Positions 46,902 to 59,678 of a DNA stretch of 64,000 nucleotides are shown here, piece after piece. A model generated the notes under the pieces. The model saw nothing but the letters and a program-made list of their open reading frames with translations. It had not been told where the DNA came from and did no database searches. Source of the DNA: Botryosphaeria dothidea (lineage: Eukaryota > Ascomycota > Dothideomycetes > Botryosphaeriales > Botryosphaeriaceae); assembly GCA_011503125.2 (NCBI GenBank), contig WWBZ02000002.1:186001-250000 (forward strand). Reading direction: 5' to 3'. The position numbers were made by a program, and so were the translations under genes. Position 1 is the first letter of the stretch, and each line of letters starts with the position of its first letter.

Positions 46902-47726
46902 GGCGTTGGGGCGTGACGGAATCCCAAAGGAGAGGATTGGTGGGTGGCATGAAGCGAAACTGGTTTCTGGCCAAGATTTGATAGCCTTTTGTTCTCAGCG
47001 GTAGCAGCCACAACAGACGTCTCAGCGTGCAATCCAAAGGCGGCGGTGTGCGCGTGAGCGCTCGCAACTGGCGTCGGCGGCAGCCCCGAGCCCCGAACCA
47101 GCAAATGATATTCAGGCACGGTCCTCGGCATCTGCAAGGCGCACGCACACATGATCGTGAAGCGGCCAGCCCAGCTCGGGTGCAAATCCGGGGAAGCGCC
47201 AAAGCGCGTTGCTCGGGCGCGTGTGATTTTGCGGGGTGGCAGCTTTGAAAGACAGGAGGGGCGACAGTGACGGGTATATTACCTGCTGCTCGAAGGCTCA
47301 CAAAGGCCCACCCAAGGGTCCCAAGACGGAAGGGTAAACCGGGCAGCAGGCGAAACCTGGCAGCGACACTCGCCAGCTCCAGCAAGATCGGCGACTGGGA
47401 TGCGCGCACTTGTTCCCGCATCCTTGATTGCCGCGCTCCATCAATTGCGCAGCAACACCACGTCTGCGCCGTCAAAGCTCCTGTGCTCCACGCGTCCGTT
47501 GCGTACACCCGCCACTCTCTGTTTATCTGTCATCGCTCTGCCCCGCAGCGTTGCTCGCGACCCTCCCTCGCGCACGCCTCCGCCTTGCGTCCACCATCCG
47601 CTGAGCTGACCTTGCCTGCTGCTCGCTCCCCTATCCTTCAGCTCCAGCTCTCCCGCGCTCTGCACACGCCGAACGCCAGCGCTTTGTTCCCGCAAACCAT
47701 CGCCGTCCCGCAGGGGAAGATCAATC
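46902..47726. other. Intergenic, long leader
   Basis: Promoter and probable long 5' leader of the nucleotide-sugar transporter. The segment 47440-47720 is C-rich and open in several frames, as fungal leaders often are. No separate gene supported. Confidence 0.45.
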
Positions 47727-49407
47727 ATGGGGGTTGGCACAGATCGCCGGTCAGCCTCCTGGGGTGGTATACCTCTCCGGACACTTTCTCTCATTACGGT
47801 TGGTATCGTCTCAGCCTGATTGAGTACTATATGCTGACCGAAGCTTTAGTTGACTTTTCAAAATTCCGCACTTATACTGGTACGCTTTTCGCATCATTCT
47901 GAGTCCATCGTCGCCTACGCCGGATACCCATTTAACGGTCGGCAAGCGTTTGGCTAGGAAACATTCACAAGGCGCTGGCTCTGGTGGCACGGAGGTTGAT
48001 GGCCTGATGACGGGTGGTGTCCTCGCACCTCAGAGCACATACTTAGTCGTGGAAACGCTGCAAGAAATATGCTGACTTGGCTTGGTAGATAATGCACTAC
48101 TCACGCGTCATGCCGTTAACTACGCCGCATCGCTACTTCACGAGTACTGCAGTCTTTCTCAATGAGGTGCTGAAGCTTTCTATATCTCTGACCATGGCGC
48201 TGTACGATATATCCTCGACTCTGCCCTCATCTTCGCCAGCGACGACATTGTTCCGCGCTCTGTCATCTGCCGTATTCGCCGGCGACAGCTGGAAGATGGC
48301 TATACCCGCGATGCTGTATACACTCCAGAACACGCTACAGTATGTGGCCGTCAGCAACTTGGACGCTGCTACCTTCCAGGTTACATACCAGATGAAGATC
48401 CTCACCACGGCGCTATTTAGCGTTTCGTTATTGGGGCGGAGTCTGACGCTGCGCAAATGGGCCAGCCTCATCCTGCTGATGGCGGGCGTGGCCATTGTGC
48501 AAATGCCTACGGGTGACGATCCAGCAACTATGGAGAGCTTGCGGATGGAGAGCAGTAGACTGTTCTGGCCGCGCAGCATTGAGGAACTGCGTGATCTCGG
48601 CAGTGAGACTGCAAAGCAGCTCATGAGGCGTACAACGCGCCACATGGCCAAGAGATCCGCGACATACGAGGGCATCGAGGAGGATGTTGCGCGCCAGCAT
48701 CCGCAGCTCAATGCTTCCATTGGGCTGATCGCTGTCATAGTCGCCTGTCTGCTGTCTGGCTTGGCCGGAGTCTACTTTGAGAAGATCCTCAAAGAATCGC
48801 ACACCCCGGCTAGTTTGTGGGTTCGCAACGTCCAATTGTCGTTTTACTCTCTCTTCCCAGCACTCTTCTTGGGTGTCATGTTCATGGACGGCGAGGAGAT
48901 TGCCAAGTACGGCTTTTTTGTTGGATACAATTGGGTTGTTTGGGCTGCCATTGCCATGCAAGCCCTCGGTGGAGTTGTGGTAGCGATGGTTGTCTCATAT
49001 GCAGACAACATTGCGAAGAATTTCGCCACCAGTATCAGTATCCTCATCTCCTGCTTAGCCAGTGTCTGGTTTTTTGACTTTACGATTTCAAGACACGTAA
49101 GTATATATCCATCTTGTCCCGTGTGTTTGCTGACGCCCCCAAGTACTTTATTGGCACTACAATTGTGCTTTTCTCGACTTATCTGTATACGAGCAACGAC
49201 AGGGCTCGCCCTCCGCCGATCAAGATTGCGGGCTACGAGAAGACAATCGTAGACAGGGAGAATGGCTTTTTCGATATGACGCCAGGCACAGGCGGCGGTA
49301 ACAGGCTGAAGACGCCACGTCCTGACCAAGCACTTGCAAGCAGCAGGCCGACCACACCAACTATCGAAAGGCAGGGGTTCAAGGGATTCGACAAGCGCAA
49401 TGAGTAG
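47727..49407 (+). CDS. Golgi UDP-galactose-type nucleotide-sugar transporter
   Basis: Four exons (47727-47798, 47850-47879, 48089-49096, 49144-49407) give 457 aa. Exon 2 is only 30 nt and encodes Leu-Thr-Phe-Gln-Asn-Ser-Ala-Leu-Ile-Leu, which completes the family N-terminus (Leu-Ser-Leu-Ile-Thr before, Ile-Met-His-Tyr-Ser-Arg after). Introns are 51, 209 and 47 bp. The protein is of the SLC35A group, about ten membrane segments, exchanging UDP-sugar for UMP in the Golgi. Motifs: Leu-Gln-Tyr-Val-Ala-Val-Ser-Asn-Leu-Asp-Ala-Ala-Thr-Phe-Gln-Val-Thr-Tyr-Gln and, later, Val-Ser-Tyr-Ala-Asp-Asn-Ile-Ala-Lys-Asn-Phe-Ala-Thr-Ser. A ~60-residue hydrophilic insert in the middle (after Met-Pro-Thr-Gly-Asp-Asp) and a Pro/Thr-rich tail are fungal additions. 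Exact sugar not determinable. Confidence 0.92.
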
Positions 49408-50272
49408 GTGCGCGAAAACGCGGCAGCCGATGCATCGGCAATAGCGTTGGAGTCACGGGAATGAGGATAATTGATACCACGGAAGCAGTCGATTGGTTGG
49501 GATATTGGGTCGATCCACGAGGAGTTTACGCATTGCATAGATTGTGAGGGTTATGAGCGGGTGCGTCACTGGTTGGCGTTGGTGGGGACTTCTCCCCTTG
49601 GGAATCTTGAGCACTGCAGATACCAGACTGCAGTCAAGGAAACAGGCTTCGAGGAGTTTACGCAGACAGTTGTTTCTGACAACGCGAGTCCAGATTTATA
49701 CCCTAAAAATGCGCACAAGCGCCGGTAAGAGGTCACGCATTTCTCTCGTTCGTGAACATAAGAATAGTCATATTTGTTTCTATTTGCAGTCATCAAAATC
49801 TCCGCAAGAGTCACATGCACATCTCAGGCAATTCTGGAGGGCGAAACTCAGAGATCGAAGCCAAGGTCCTGCTGGTGACAGTGCTGGCAGCGATACAAAA
49901 GAGAAACACCAGGTTTTGCCGCATCCCAACAGCAAGAGGAAAGGAGAAACAAGGAGTGGAGGTAATAATTTAGAGTAATTTCTCAAACGGGATGATGAAA
50001 CCTTCGTCCTGGTAACTGCTTGACTTGTTCCATAGCTGCGTTGTTGCTTCAAGTCGTGGCTGGGGTTTTGTATCTTCGCATGGCAGGAGAAGGAAGCTGG
50101 CACCTTCCTCTGCAGCATCGCTTCCCCCACCAAGCCTCCATCGCACACCCCACAACTAATCACATCTGAATCATTGCAAATTCAGCTCGTTTTCTGTATT
50201 CGCACCCTACATTCCCATGCTCCTCGCTGCATTGTCACTCACTATATCCCGCTTCGGGCGCACCCGTTGAAA
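49408..50272. other. Intergenic, tandem plus-strand genes
   Basis: 3' flank of the transporter and promoter of MER3/HFM1. Frames at 49544-49978 and 49780-50163 are open but not protein-like. No other structure seen. Confidence 0.45.
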
Positions 50273-53200
50273 ATGGATGATGACATCTTCTCGGTGCTGG
50301 ACAGTCTAGAGACCCAAAGGCACCAGCGCGACAGCGGATACTTCACTCAAAATTCACGTTCATCTTACGAAAATCCGCACCGAGTGTCCAGCCGTCAACG
50401 CTTCCAAACGTATGAGCCCGCCCGTGCTGGTAACGTCGGCACACAAGATGACTACGAGTTTGACGAGTTTGACGATGGCATCTCTTTCGATGATTTCGGT
50501 GGGTGCCGTGGATTTATTCAGGTTAATCATCGTGTCTGACTCTAAGCAGATCAAGCGTTATTGCGTCAGCCAGACGATGATCGCCGTAGACAGGCGCAGG
50601 AGGGCTGCGCAAGGCTTTCATTGCCACCAGCATCCAGCACCCAACAATATTCTCAGCCACTAGTCTCGAATCATGGATACTCGGCCGGATATCAGAGAGG
50701 TGCCGTTCCCCGACTTTAGCATGCGGAAAAGGGTTACTGACAGTCGGTAGGCCAGATGGAACTGGAGCAAGCGTACCAGGCAAAACGAGATCATCACCAC
50801 CAGGCTGCGCATTATCCTGCGATGTCTCAGCAAAGCTCTTCGCCTAGGGTATTGCCTTCTAGTCCTACGTTGCGCGCGATTCAACCCCAAGACATGACAC
50901 ACATGAGCCAACGTCATGCGTCCCAAAGGCGACCGAACCACCAGATACCGCACCAAGGACATCAAGAAAATGATAGTAGTGATGGGCTTTTTGTGAGAGA
51001 CCACCGGATGGAAACCTTCCAGCCTGACTTCATCCGCACCGAGCAGAAGCGGCAGCCTCAGCGGAAGAGCATACCATTGGTCCAAGGCATCGAGCTCGTC
51101 TCCACTCATGAGCTGCCCGATCGATTTCGCACCGTCTTTCCCTTCCCAGCCTTCAACGCCGTACAGTCAAAGTGCTTCAGCACGATTTATGGAACAAATG
51201 ACAACTTCGTGGTCAGCGCACCAACCGGTAGCGGCAAGACTGTCATCTTTGAGCTTGCCATCCTGAGATTGATCAACAGTTTTGCCAATGGTTCATTCAA
51301 GATGATCTATCAGGCTCCTACCAAAGCACTTTGTTTTGAACGCCAAAAGGACTGGGAGAAAAAGTTCAAGCCCCTGGATCTGAAGGTCAAAGAGCTCACA
51401 GGAGATACCACAAATGAGCAATTGCGTGACGTCCAGACAGCAGACCTCATCGTCACTACTCCAGAGAAATGGGACAGCATGACACGCAGATGGAAAGATC
51501 ATGAGCGTCTTGTGCAGATGGTTAAATTATTCCTCATCGACGAGGTTCACATTTTGAAAGAAGACCGCGGTGCCACCCTAGAAGCTGTTGTGTCTCGCAT
51601 GAAGTCCGTTGGAACTGACGTCCGATTTGTCGCCTTGTCTGCTACCGTACCAAACTTTGCTGACATTGCAGCCTGGCTGGGCAAAGACCCTATGAATCAA
51701 CACCTTCCTGCTCCGAAAGAGAGGTTTGGTGAAGAATTCAGACCGGTTAAGCTGCAGAAGCACGTCATCGGATTCGGAGGCGGTGGCGCCAACCAAAGCG
51801 AATTCGCATTCGATCAGATTCTCGACAAAAAACTACCAGGCGTCATCTCGAGATACTCCCAGAAGAAGCCGATCATGGTCTTTTGCTTCACAAGAAAGTC
51901 ATGTGAAGTGACCGCCAAGTACCTTGCTAATTGGTGGAACGAGAAAGGCCCACGGGAACGATATTGGGAACAACCAAGGCGGCTACCTGCTTTTGAAGAT
52001 ACGATGCTCCGGAACTTTGCAGCTTCAGGAGTTGCCTTCCATCACGCAGGTCTCTCGATGAGCGACAAACAGGCAGTTGAGAAAGCCTACCTGGCTGGGG
52101 ATCTCAACGTCATCTGCTGTACATCAACTCTCGCGGTTGGAGTCAACCTTCCCTGCCACTTTGTCATAATCAAAAACACCGTTACTTACATCCATCCGAG
52201 TACCAGAGAGTGCTCGGATCTGGAGATCATGCAAATGCTGGGCCGAGCAGGTCGTCCTCAATTCGATGACAGTGCTGTGGCAGTAATTATCACAAAGAAC
52301 GAGAAAGTAAGGCGGTACGAGTTGATGGTATCCGGAAAGGAGGTCCTGGAAAGCCGGTTAGTCGTTTGTCCTGGGCAATTTCCATGGGGAAATATAATAC
52401 GCAGACAGGAAATTCCACTTGATGTGCTTGAACTTCGCTAACTGTATACAGTCTACATTTGAACCTGGTTGAACACTTGGTGAGGCACCTTCAGCATGGA
52501 CCAGGTTGCAGATTTGAGGAGAATGAACACTAACGAGTGTACAGAATGCCGAGATCGGCCTCGGTACTATCACAAACACACTGTCAGCAAAGAAGTGGCT
52601 CAGAAGCACTTTTCTATACGTCCGCCTGCAGGAAAACCCGAGCCATTATGAAATTGAGGGAGATGTCCCGGGAAGTACTCTTGATGAACGTCTTGAACAA
52701 ATCTGCAGCCGTGGTCTTGAACTTCTGAGGTGCTCTGATCTTACCGAGGGAGAGGATAGAATGAAACTAACAGAGTACGGCGATATTATGGCACGGTATG
52801 CAGCACGCTTTGATACCATGCAAAGGTTCATCGCGCTTCCACCGCAGGCAAAGCTGTCTGAGATCGTAAGTTGATCATGATCTTGAGTGTGTTGATAAGC
52901 TGACAACATGACTATAGTTGACAGCAATTGCGTTTGCCAGCGAGTTTCTTCAGATCAGATTTCGGCAAAACGAAAAGGCTCTCTACAAATCGATCAATGA
53001 ATCACCCACAATAAAGTTTCCTATCCCCGTAAACCTGGACCAATCACCTCAGAAGATATCGCTGATCATTCAATCTGTCCTCGGTGATGCTAATCTTTCA
53101 CCTGACGAGAGCCTTATTCGCCAGCGAGCCCAGTATCACCAGGACGTGGTGTCCGTTTTCCAACACACGCGCCGTTTGATCCGATGCATTGTGGATTGCG

Positions 53201-55374
53201 CTATCTATAGGGAAGATTCCATCATGATGCGCAATGCATTGTCCCTCTCACGGAGCTTGTACTCAAGAGTGTGGGATGATTCGCCTTTGACGATGAAACA
53301 ACTGGAGTCGATTGGCTCTGTTGCGGTGCGGAAGCTTGTCAATTCCGGCATCAGAAGTGTTGATGAGCTGGAGTTTGCTGAGCCTCAGCGCCTTGAAACC
53401 ATACTGGGGAAACATCCACCGTTCGGCACCACATTGCTCGCGAAGGTCGGAGACTTTCCAAAACTCCGTATATCGCTCAAGCAGATGAAAGGCGTGGTAT
53501 GCTGAACCATTTGTACTCAAAGTGCAGCCTTACTGACTAGGCTACAGGAAAAGAGATCCGGACAGACAGTCACAGTCAACTTCAAGGCTGAGATCGGCTT
53601 CATCAATGAGAAACCTCCACTGACACTGGGTCGGGGTGCTTCAAAAATTCCACTATTTATCTGCCTGATGGCTGAGACATCGGATGGGAAGATGGTGCAC
53701 TTCAGGCGTGCCAGGTATGCTTAAAATACGCATTTTTGCAGCTTCAACTAATACGTAAAAAGCGCAGCAAAGCTTGGAAATGGGCAAGACGTATTGTTCT
53801 CAGCCGAATTGGCGAGCCTGAACCAGGTTGTTACCTGCTATGTGATGTGTGATGATCTTGGTATGTTACTCTTTATTGAAATCAATAGTCCGGATATTGA
53901 CGGGGAAGCAGCTGGTACGATGAAACAAGCGACTGTCAAACCCGAGATCCCGGCCCACCTCCAGGCACATTTACGAATGAACATATCGAAGCGACGCTTG
54001 GACAATGCTAATCAACCACCGCAAAAGAGTCGCAGTCTTGACGGTGATGAGTTTGGGGATGGTGGCCTTGATGACTCAGACCTAGAGAAGGCAATTGACT
54101 CTGACGAGTTCGTGGACATTGACGAGTTCGTGGACATTGACGAGTTCCAGTCCGATCGTGTTCCGGCTCCTTCCAACGGCTTCCAACCCTCCAAGAAACT
54201 AGCCACGAAACATGCCGCGACCCATCGTTTCACCAAGCAAGCAAGTGGTACACAATCCGAAGTCAATGGCCATCAGGAACCAAAGAGGCTGAAAAACGGG
54301 AAGTGGGCATGCAACCACAAGTGCAGGAATAAGCAAGAATGCAAGCACCTGTGCTGTAAAGAAGGCATGGACAAGGCACCCAGTGTTCGCAAGCAAGTGA
54401 ATGCCACTGGTCCAGAACTCGGCAAAAGTACGCAACAGGGAAAGAAGAGTCCTAATAATAAAAGGTTCATTACGGGCCAGAAGACGCAGACCAAACTCAA
54501 TCCTAGCAGGAACGGCCTGAATACGGGAATAGGAACATCGCGGAATGTCGAACGCCTGGACCTCACAGGGACAGGTAACCAACCTGTGACCCAAGCACAT
54601 CAGGGGTTTGCGAAATTTCGGCCCGAGGCGAAGCGCACCCTGCCTGAAACTACCCCTGTTTCATTCGGGATCTCCAATAAGAGACCAAGGCATTCCTACG
54701 AAAGTGGTCAACCATTGCGACTATCATTTCTACAAGGCGAGGAAGAGCAAGCGGCGAGCGCGCCTATTACAAGCGACAACGACTATAGCGAACCTGTTGA
54801 AGACATGACCACAACTCAGGCTTACGAGAGCATGAATGGCTCGAGCTACCGCCATCAGCATGAAGACGACTATATGTTTCATGGCGATAGTGACTTGTTT
54901 GCGGACATGATGGCCGGTGTAGCCTTCCTGGACCAGAATCCCGACCCGCACGCCTCGGAAAGGAAGTCGATGCAAGTGCAAGAACAAGCAAAGACGCCCA
55001 AGCCACCATTATCACAAGAGCTAGCACCTCAGAAAGAGAAGACCCCTTCTCTTGCCCACAGTCGGTCGTGGTCTCCTGACCATCAGCCTGCACCTCTCAG
55101 GCCAGTCCAGGAGAGAGCCTACACCAGCACACCAACACCAAGCAGCGCTGGGCGCGACTCCGTTACTTCGCATCGAATCCCAAGGAAGCCTTTGAGAGGC
55201 TTGGATACAGCTTCAGTCCGGTCGGAGTCAACGTCTTCCAAGCTTCGCGTCATGAACCCGGATCCCGACCCGCTTTCTCCTGAAGAGCCTTCTCCCAAGG
55301 CCTTGCCACCTGGACTGGAGGATGTTGACCCTTGGCTTATTCAGGAGTTCGCTTCCTACGTCAACTTCACTTGA
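50273..55374 (+). CDS. mer3: Meiotic crossover helicase MER3/HFM1
   Basis: Nine exons (50273-50498, 50550-50699, 50751-52356, 52452-52479, 52545-52865, 52918-53496, 53548-53714, 53763-53860, 53912-55374) encode 1545 aa; all eight introns are 48-95 bp and keep frame. It is a Ski2-like superfamily 2 helicase that promotes meiotic recombination intermediates and interfering crossovers. An acidic/Gln-rich N-terminus is followed by Walker A (Ala-Pro-Thr-Gly-Ser-Gly-Lys-Thr), Asp-Glu-Val-His, Ser-Ala-Thr-Val-Pro-Asn and motif VI (Gln-Met-Leu-Gly-Arg-Ala-Gly-Arg-Pro-Gln). The winged helix (Glu-His-Leu, Asn-Ala-Glu-Ile-Gly-Leu-Gly-Thr-Ile) and Sec63 domain follow. Exon 9 carries the MER3-type zinc finger (Cys-Asn-His-Lys-Cys...Cys-Lys-His-Leu-Cys-Cys). 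The 28-nt exon 4 and exons 2, 5, 7 lack usable Met and are easily missed. Expected to be meiosis-specific. Confidence 0.94.
54103..54147 (+). repeat. In-frame 18-bp tandem repeat in MER3 linker
   Basis: GACGAGTTCGTGGACATT is present twice exactly (54103-54120, 54121-54138) followed by half a copy. It encodes Asp-Glu-Phe-Val-Asp-Ile units in the acidic linker between the Sec63 domain and the zinc finger. Its length may vary between strains. Confidence 0.9.
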
Positions 55375-56134
55375 GGTTCTCTGTTTGGGCTTTCGACGGC
55401 TTTTTCATTATTTTCGTCAATTGTATTATTAGCATCGGTTTCGGGTGTTGAGCTGCGTTGCTCTTCTACTCCATATCTTCCGGGGTTTCGGGGGACGACA
55501 AAAAAAGTCCATTATTTTCGGAGCTTGCGGATTCGATGGGGCAGGCGGTTACTGCTGTGGGAGGTCTTTACTGTTTTCGGATGGCATCTGCTGCAGTGCG
55601 GAGCCAGGAGGCTGGCTGGGTCAGGAGTATCGTCGCTGGGATTGCATAAGGCGGAAATTTGCTTGGGACAGTCATTGTGGGTGTCGCAAAGGTTGCGCCA
55701 CGTAACATGGCTATTTGCTTTATGGCTGAAGATGCTACGGTCGGGGAATTGTTAATGGGAGCACGTGGTGCGGACTCAGGCTGAGACGATGTACTCTAAA
55801 TGGTTAGGAATATGCTTCGACGAGGAGCGTGGTATGGAGCACCACATTAATGTTGCTGCAGCAATATCTGCCGATGACCAATCGACTCTTTCTGAAAGAT
55901 ACAATTGTGTGTAGTGAAGTTGAGTTGTTTGGTCTGATTTGACGTGACGCGCGACAAGTCATGGTAAGGGACACGTGACTGAAGCTTGGCGTGGGCCGCA
56001 TCATCTGCAACGCCAACCAAGCTACACCTCGAGCTCCAGACCGACTACTCGTCATCACAACCGCCCACCCCACCGCCCTCGACGCATCAGGATTCTCCTC
56101 CCGAGGACCTTCCTGACCCCGCACCGCCGCCATC
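55375..56134. other. Intergenic
   Basis: 3' flank of MER3 and promoter of V-ATPase subunit a. A frame at 55445-55705 is open but Gly/Cys-rich by composition and not protein-like. The last 150 bp is a C/A-rich leader. Confidence 0.45.
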
Positions 56135-58959
56135 ATGGCGCCACCCAAGGATACGCTGTTCCGCTCGGCGGACATGTCCTTGACCCAGCTCTACATTTCC
56201 AATGAAATCGGGCGAGAGGTCGTTAGCGCTTTGGGAGAGCTCGGCGTCATGGATTTCCGCGATGTGAGTCGTACCTGCGACATGATACTGAGATGGGACG
56301 GGAGTATATTCGGTGAGAGAGGATGGTTATCGCTGATGGGGTGTGTATACAGTTGAACGCCGAAACCACCGCCTTCCAGCGCACTTTCACCCAGGAGATC
56401 CGCAGGCTCGATAACGTGGAACGTCAGCTGCGTAAGGATACCCAGAGATTGGTCATGCGGGGATGAAAGGTGTTGATGTGAGGATTAGGCTACTTCCACG
56501 CTCAGATGGACAAGTCGAGCATCCCGATGCGGTCGATCTACGAGTTCAACAACACGCTGGCCGCGCCCTCGGCTTCGGAAATCGACGAGCTCTCTGACCG
56601 CGCTCAGAGCCTCGAGAACCGCATCGCGTCGCTGAACGAGAGCTACGAGACGCTGAAGAAGCGCGAGGTCGAGCTTACCGAGTGGAGATGGGTCCTTAGA
56701 GAGGCCGGTGGTTTCTTCGACAGGGTACGGCATGGGATGAGTCTTCATATTGGGAGCAGTAATTGACATAGAGACAGGCCCGCGGCCAGACCGACGAGAT
56801 CCGCCACTCCATGGACGATGAGGACAACGACGACGCTCCGCTCCTTCAGGATGTCGAGCAGCGTGGTGGCCAGAACGGCGACATGTCCGGCGAGCGCTCC
56901 TTCTCTGTCATGAACATCGGTTTCGTGGCCGGTGTCATTCCGAGGGACAGGATTGCCGCATTTGAGAGGATCCTCTGGCGTACCCTCCGTGGTAACCTCT
57001 ACATGAATCAGTCCGAGATTCCGGAAGCCATCATCAACCCTGAGACCAATGAGGGCGTCAACAAGAACGTCTTCGTCATCTTCGCGCACGGCAAGGAGAT
57101 CATCGCCAAGATCCGTAAGATTTCCGAGTCCCTCGGCGCCGACCTGTACGCCGTGGATGAGAACAGCGATCTTCGCCGCGATCAGATCCACGAGGTCAAC
57201 AGCAGGTTGAACGACCTGACTGCTGTCTTGAGGAACACCAAGCAGACGCTGGATGCGGAGCTTACGGCTATTGGTCGCAGCTTGGCTGCCTGGATGGTCA
57301 TCATCAAGAAGGAAAAGGCTGTCTACCAGACTTTGAACAGGTTCTCCTACGATCAGCAACGCAAGACGCTGATTGCCGAGGCTTGGGCTCCTACCAATTC
57401 GCTCGCCTTGATCAAGTCGACGTTGCAGGATGTCAATGACCGTGCTGGTCTGTCTGTGCCTACCATCGTCAACCAAATCAAGACGACGAAGACGCCGCCT
57501 ACCTACATCAAGACCAACAAGTTTACGCTTGCCTTCCAGACCATCATCGACGCTTACGGTACCGCCAAGTACAAGGAGGTCAACCCTGGTCTCCCGACCA
57601 TTGTCACATTCCCCTTCCTCTTCGCCGTCATGTTCGGTGATTTCGGTCACGGTATGATCATGACCCTAGCTGCTCTCGCCATGATCAAGTGGGAGAGGCA
57701 GCTCTCCCGCAGCAAGCTGGATGAGCTGTTCAGCATGGCTTTCTTCGGTCGTTACATCATGCTCATGATGGGTATCTTCTCCATGTACACCGGTCTGATT
57801 TATTGTGATGCTTTCTCTAAGCCCCTGCCGTTCTTCAAGTCCATGTGGGAGTGGCCCGAGAACTTCAAGGCTGGAGATAATGTTGAGGCCACCCGTGTTG
57901 AGGGTCACACCTACCCCTTCGGTCTTGATTGGAGATGGCACGACACTGAGAACGATCTTCTATTCTCCAACAGCTACAAGATGAAGCTGAGTATTCTGCT
58001 CGGTTGGGCTCACGTAAGTCTTGGACATTAACCCCAGGAAAACGCCGCTGACAAGAGATCAGATGACCTACTCTCTCTGCCTTTCCTATGTCAACGCCAA
58101 GCACTTCAAGTCTCCCATCGATATCTGGGCTAACTTCATTCCCGGCATGATCTTTTTCCAGTCCATCTTTGGTTACCTTGTTTTTGCTATTGTCTACAAG
58201 TGGTCGACCGACTGGTATGCCATCGGACAGAACCCTCCGGGTCTGCTCAACATGCTCATCTACATGTTTCTGTCTCCCGGCACCATCGAGGATCCCCTAT
58301 ACAATGGTCAAGCTGGCCTGCAGGTCTTCCTGCTTCTGCTGGCCGTCGTTCAGGTCCCCATCATGCTCTTCCTCAAGCCCTTCTACCTCCGCTGGGAGCA
58401 CAACAAGGCCCGCGCCCAAGGCTACCGCGGCATCGGCGAGAACAGCCGCGTCAGCGCGCTGGACGACGATGACGAGCACGGCCACCTCAACGGCGGGCGC
58501 GAGAGCTTCGGCGACGACGAAGAGGGCGTGGCACTCATCAGCCAGGATGTCGGCGACAGCCACGAGCACGAGGAGTTTGAGTTCAGCGAGGAGATGATCC
58601 ACCAGGTCATCCACACCATCGAGTTCTGCCTCAACTGCGTCTCGCACACGGCCTCGTACCTGCGCCTGTGGGCGCTGTCGCTCGCCCACCAGCGTCTCTC
58701 GATCGTCCTGTGGCAGATGACCATCGGCATCGCCTTCGGCATGTCGGGCGCCGTCGGCATCATCGCAGTCGTCTGCTTGTTCTACCTCTGGTTCGTCCTC
58801 ACCGTCTTCGTGCTCTGCATCATGGAAGGCACCAGCGCCATGCTGCACTCGCTGCGTCTGCACTGGGTCGAGGCTATGAGCAAGCACTTCATCGGCGATG
58901 GCGTGCCGTTCGAGCCCTTCTCGTTCCAGACGCTGTTGGAGGAGGAGCCAGTTGAGTAA
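56135..58959 (+). CDS. vph1: V-type H+-ATPase subunit a (Vo sector)
   Basis: Five exons (56135-56263, 56353-56431, 56489-56724, 56778-58013, 58063-58959; introns 89, 57, 53, 49 bp) give 858 aa, usual for the family. Subunit a carries protons past the c-ring and targets the pump to vacuole or Golgi/endosome. The N-terminal cytosolic half starts [14 protein letters not shown] and contains a coiled coil (exon 3). The membrane half has Met-Phe-Gly-Asp-Phe-Gly-His-Gly and eight or so membrane segments. The essential Arg lies in [11 protein letters not shown]. An acidic cytosolic loop (Asp-Asp-Asp-Asp-Glu-His) precedes [14 protein letters not shown]. Only one family member is in the window, so vacuolar versus Golgi type is not decided. 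Confidence 0.96.
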
Positions 58960-59570
58960 GTTTCTTCTTGCTTATTTAGCGGAGTTTCTTCTTTTAGGTG
59001 CAGGGGAAATGAACGGTGGAATAGGCATGTAGATTATAGCAGAGGATGATGGTTGAGCTGTGAGCGGTGGTTGTGTGTGTATAGTCGTTTTGTGTGATCT
59101 TTTTTTGCTGTATCAGATAGCTCGATCAATTGATAGGCACTGAGTGCCTTCTCAAATCTCTTGGTTTACGTTAAGTTCTCCCGTGTGAGCTTGTCGACAT
59201 TTGCTTGGGTCAGTGATGGCATGGATGCAACCTTCATACTCGTTACTTTCGCTTTCGCTTGACGAAGGGCTCTGTTTTATTTGCGCCTAGTGGCGGACGG
59301 ACAACTCTACCTGCGTCTATCTTCTCATAAAAATCTCACACCTTTCTTGTCCTCTACTTTTACAGCTCTTGTCATCCAGTCGCCGTCTCTTCGCCTCCGC
59401 ACCTCGTCTACTGGTCTCACACTCGCTTACCGCTAGCTTCTCTCTCCCACCCCGCCCACCAAACACGCACAGATCGGCCCTGCCCCACCAACCACATCCG
59501 CCTGTGCTCTTTCCACCGATTCAGCAAAAAAGAAGCGCTCCAAACAGAGCGGAGAAGCGCAAAAAGATGT
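58960..59570. other. Intergenic
   Basis: 3' flank of the V-ATPase gene (T-rich at 59096-59110) and 3' flank of the tRNA gene. A plus-strand frame from 59369 runs through the tRNA and is not coding. No other feature seen. Confidence 0.45.
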
Positions 59571-59678
59571 TGACAACGATGGGACTCGAACCCATGCGGA
59601 TTGCTCCAGTAGAATGCAGACTGCTTGAAGCAGCCAAGAGACTTGAGTCTACCGCCATAACCACTCGGCCACGTTGCC
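59571..59678 (-). tRNA. trnL-CAA: tRNA-Leu (anticodon CAA), intron-containing
   Basis: The minus strand folds as a class II tRNA. The acceptor stem is GGCAACG with CGTTGTC (one G-U pair) and discriminator A at 59571. The D arm is TGGCCGAGTGGTTATGGCG, the anticodon stem GTAGA with TCTAC, the anticodon loop CT-CAA-G-T. The variable arm forms a short hairpin (GGA/TCC), and the T arm is ATGGG-TTCGAGT-CCCAT. The anticodon CAA is at 59643-59645. A 27-nt intron (59615-59641) starts one base 3' of the anticodon, where eukaryotic tRNA introns sit, and tRNA-Leu(CAA) is commonly intron-containing. Confidence 0.93.
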
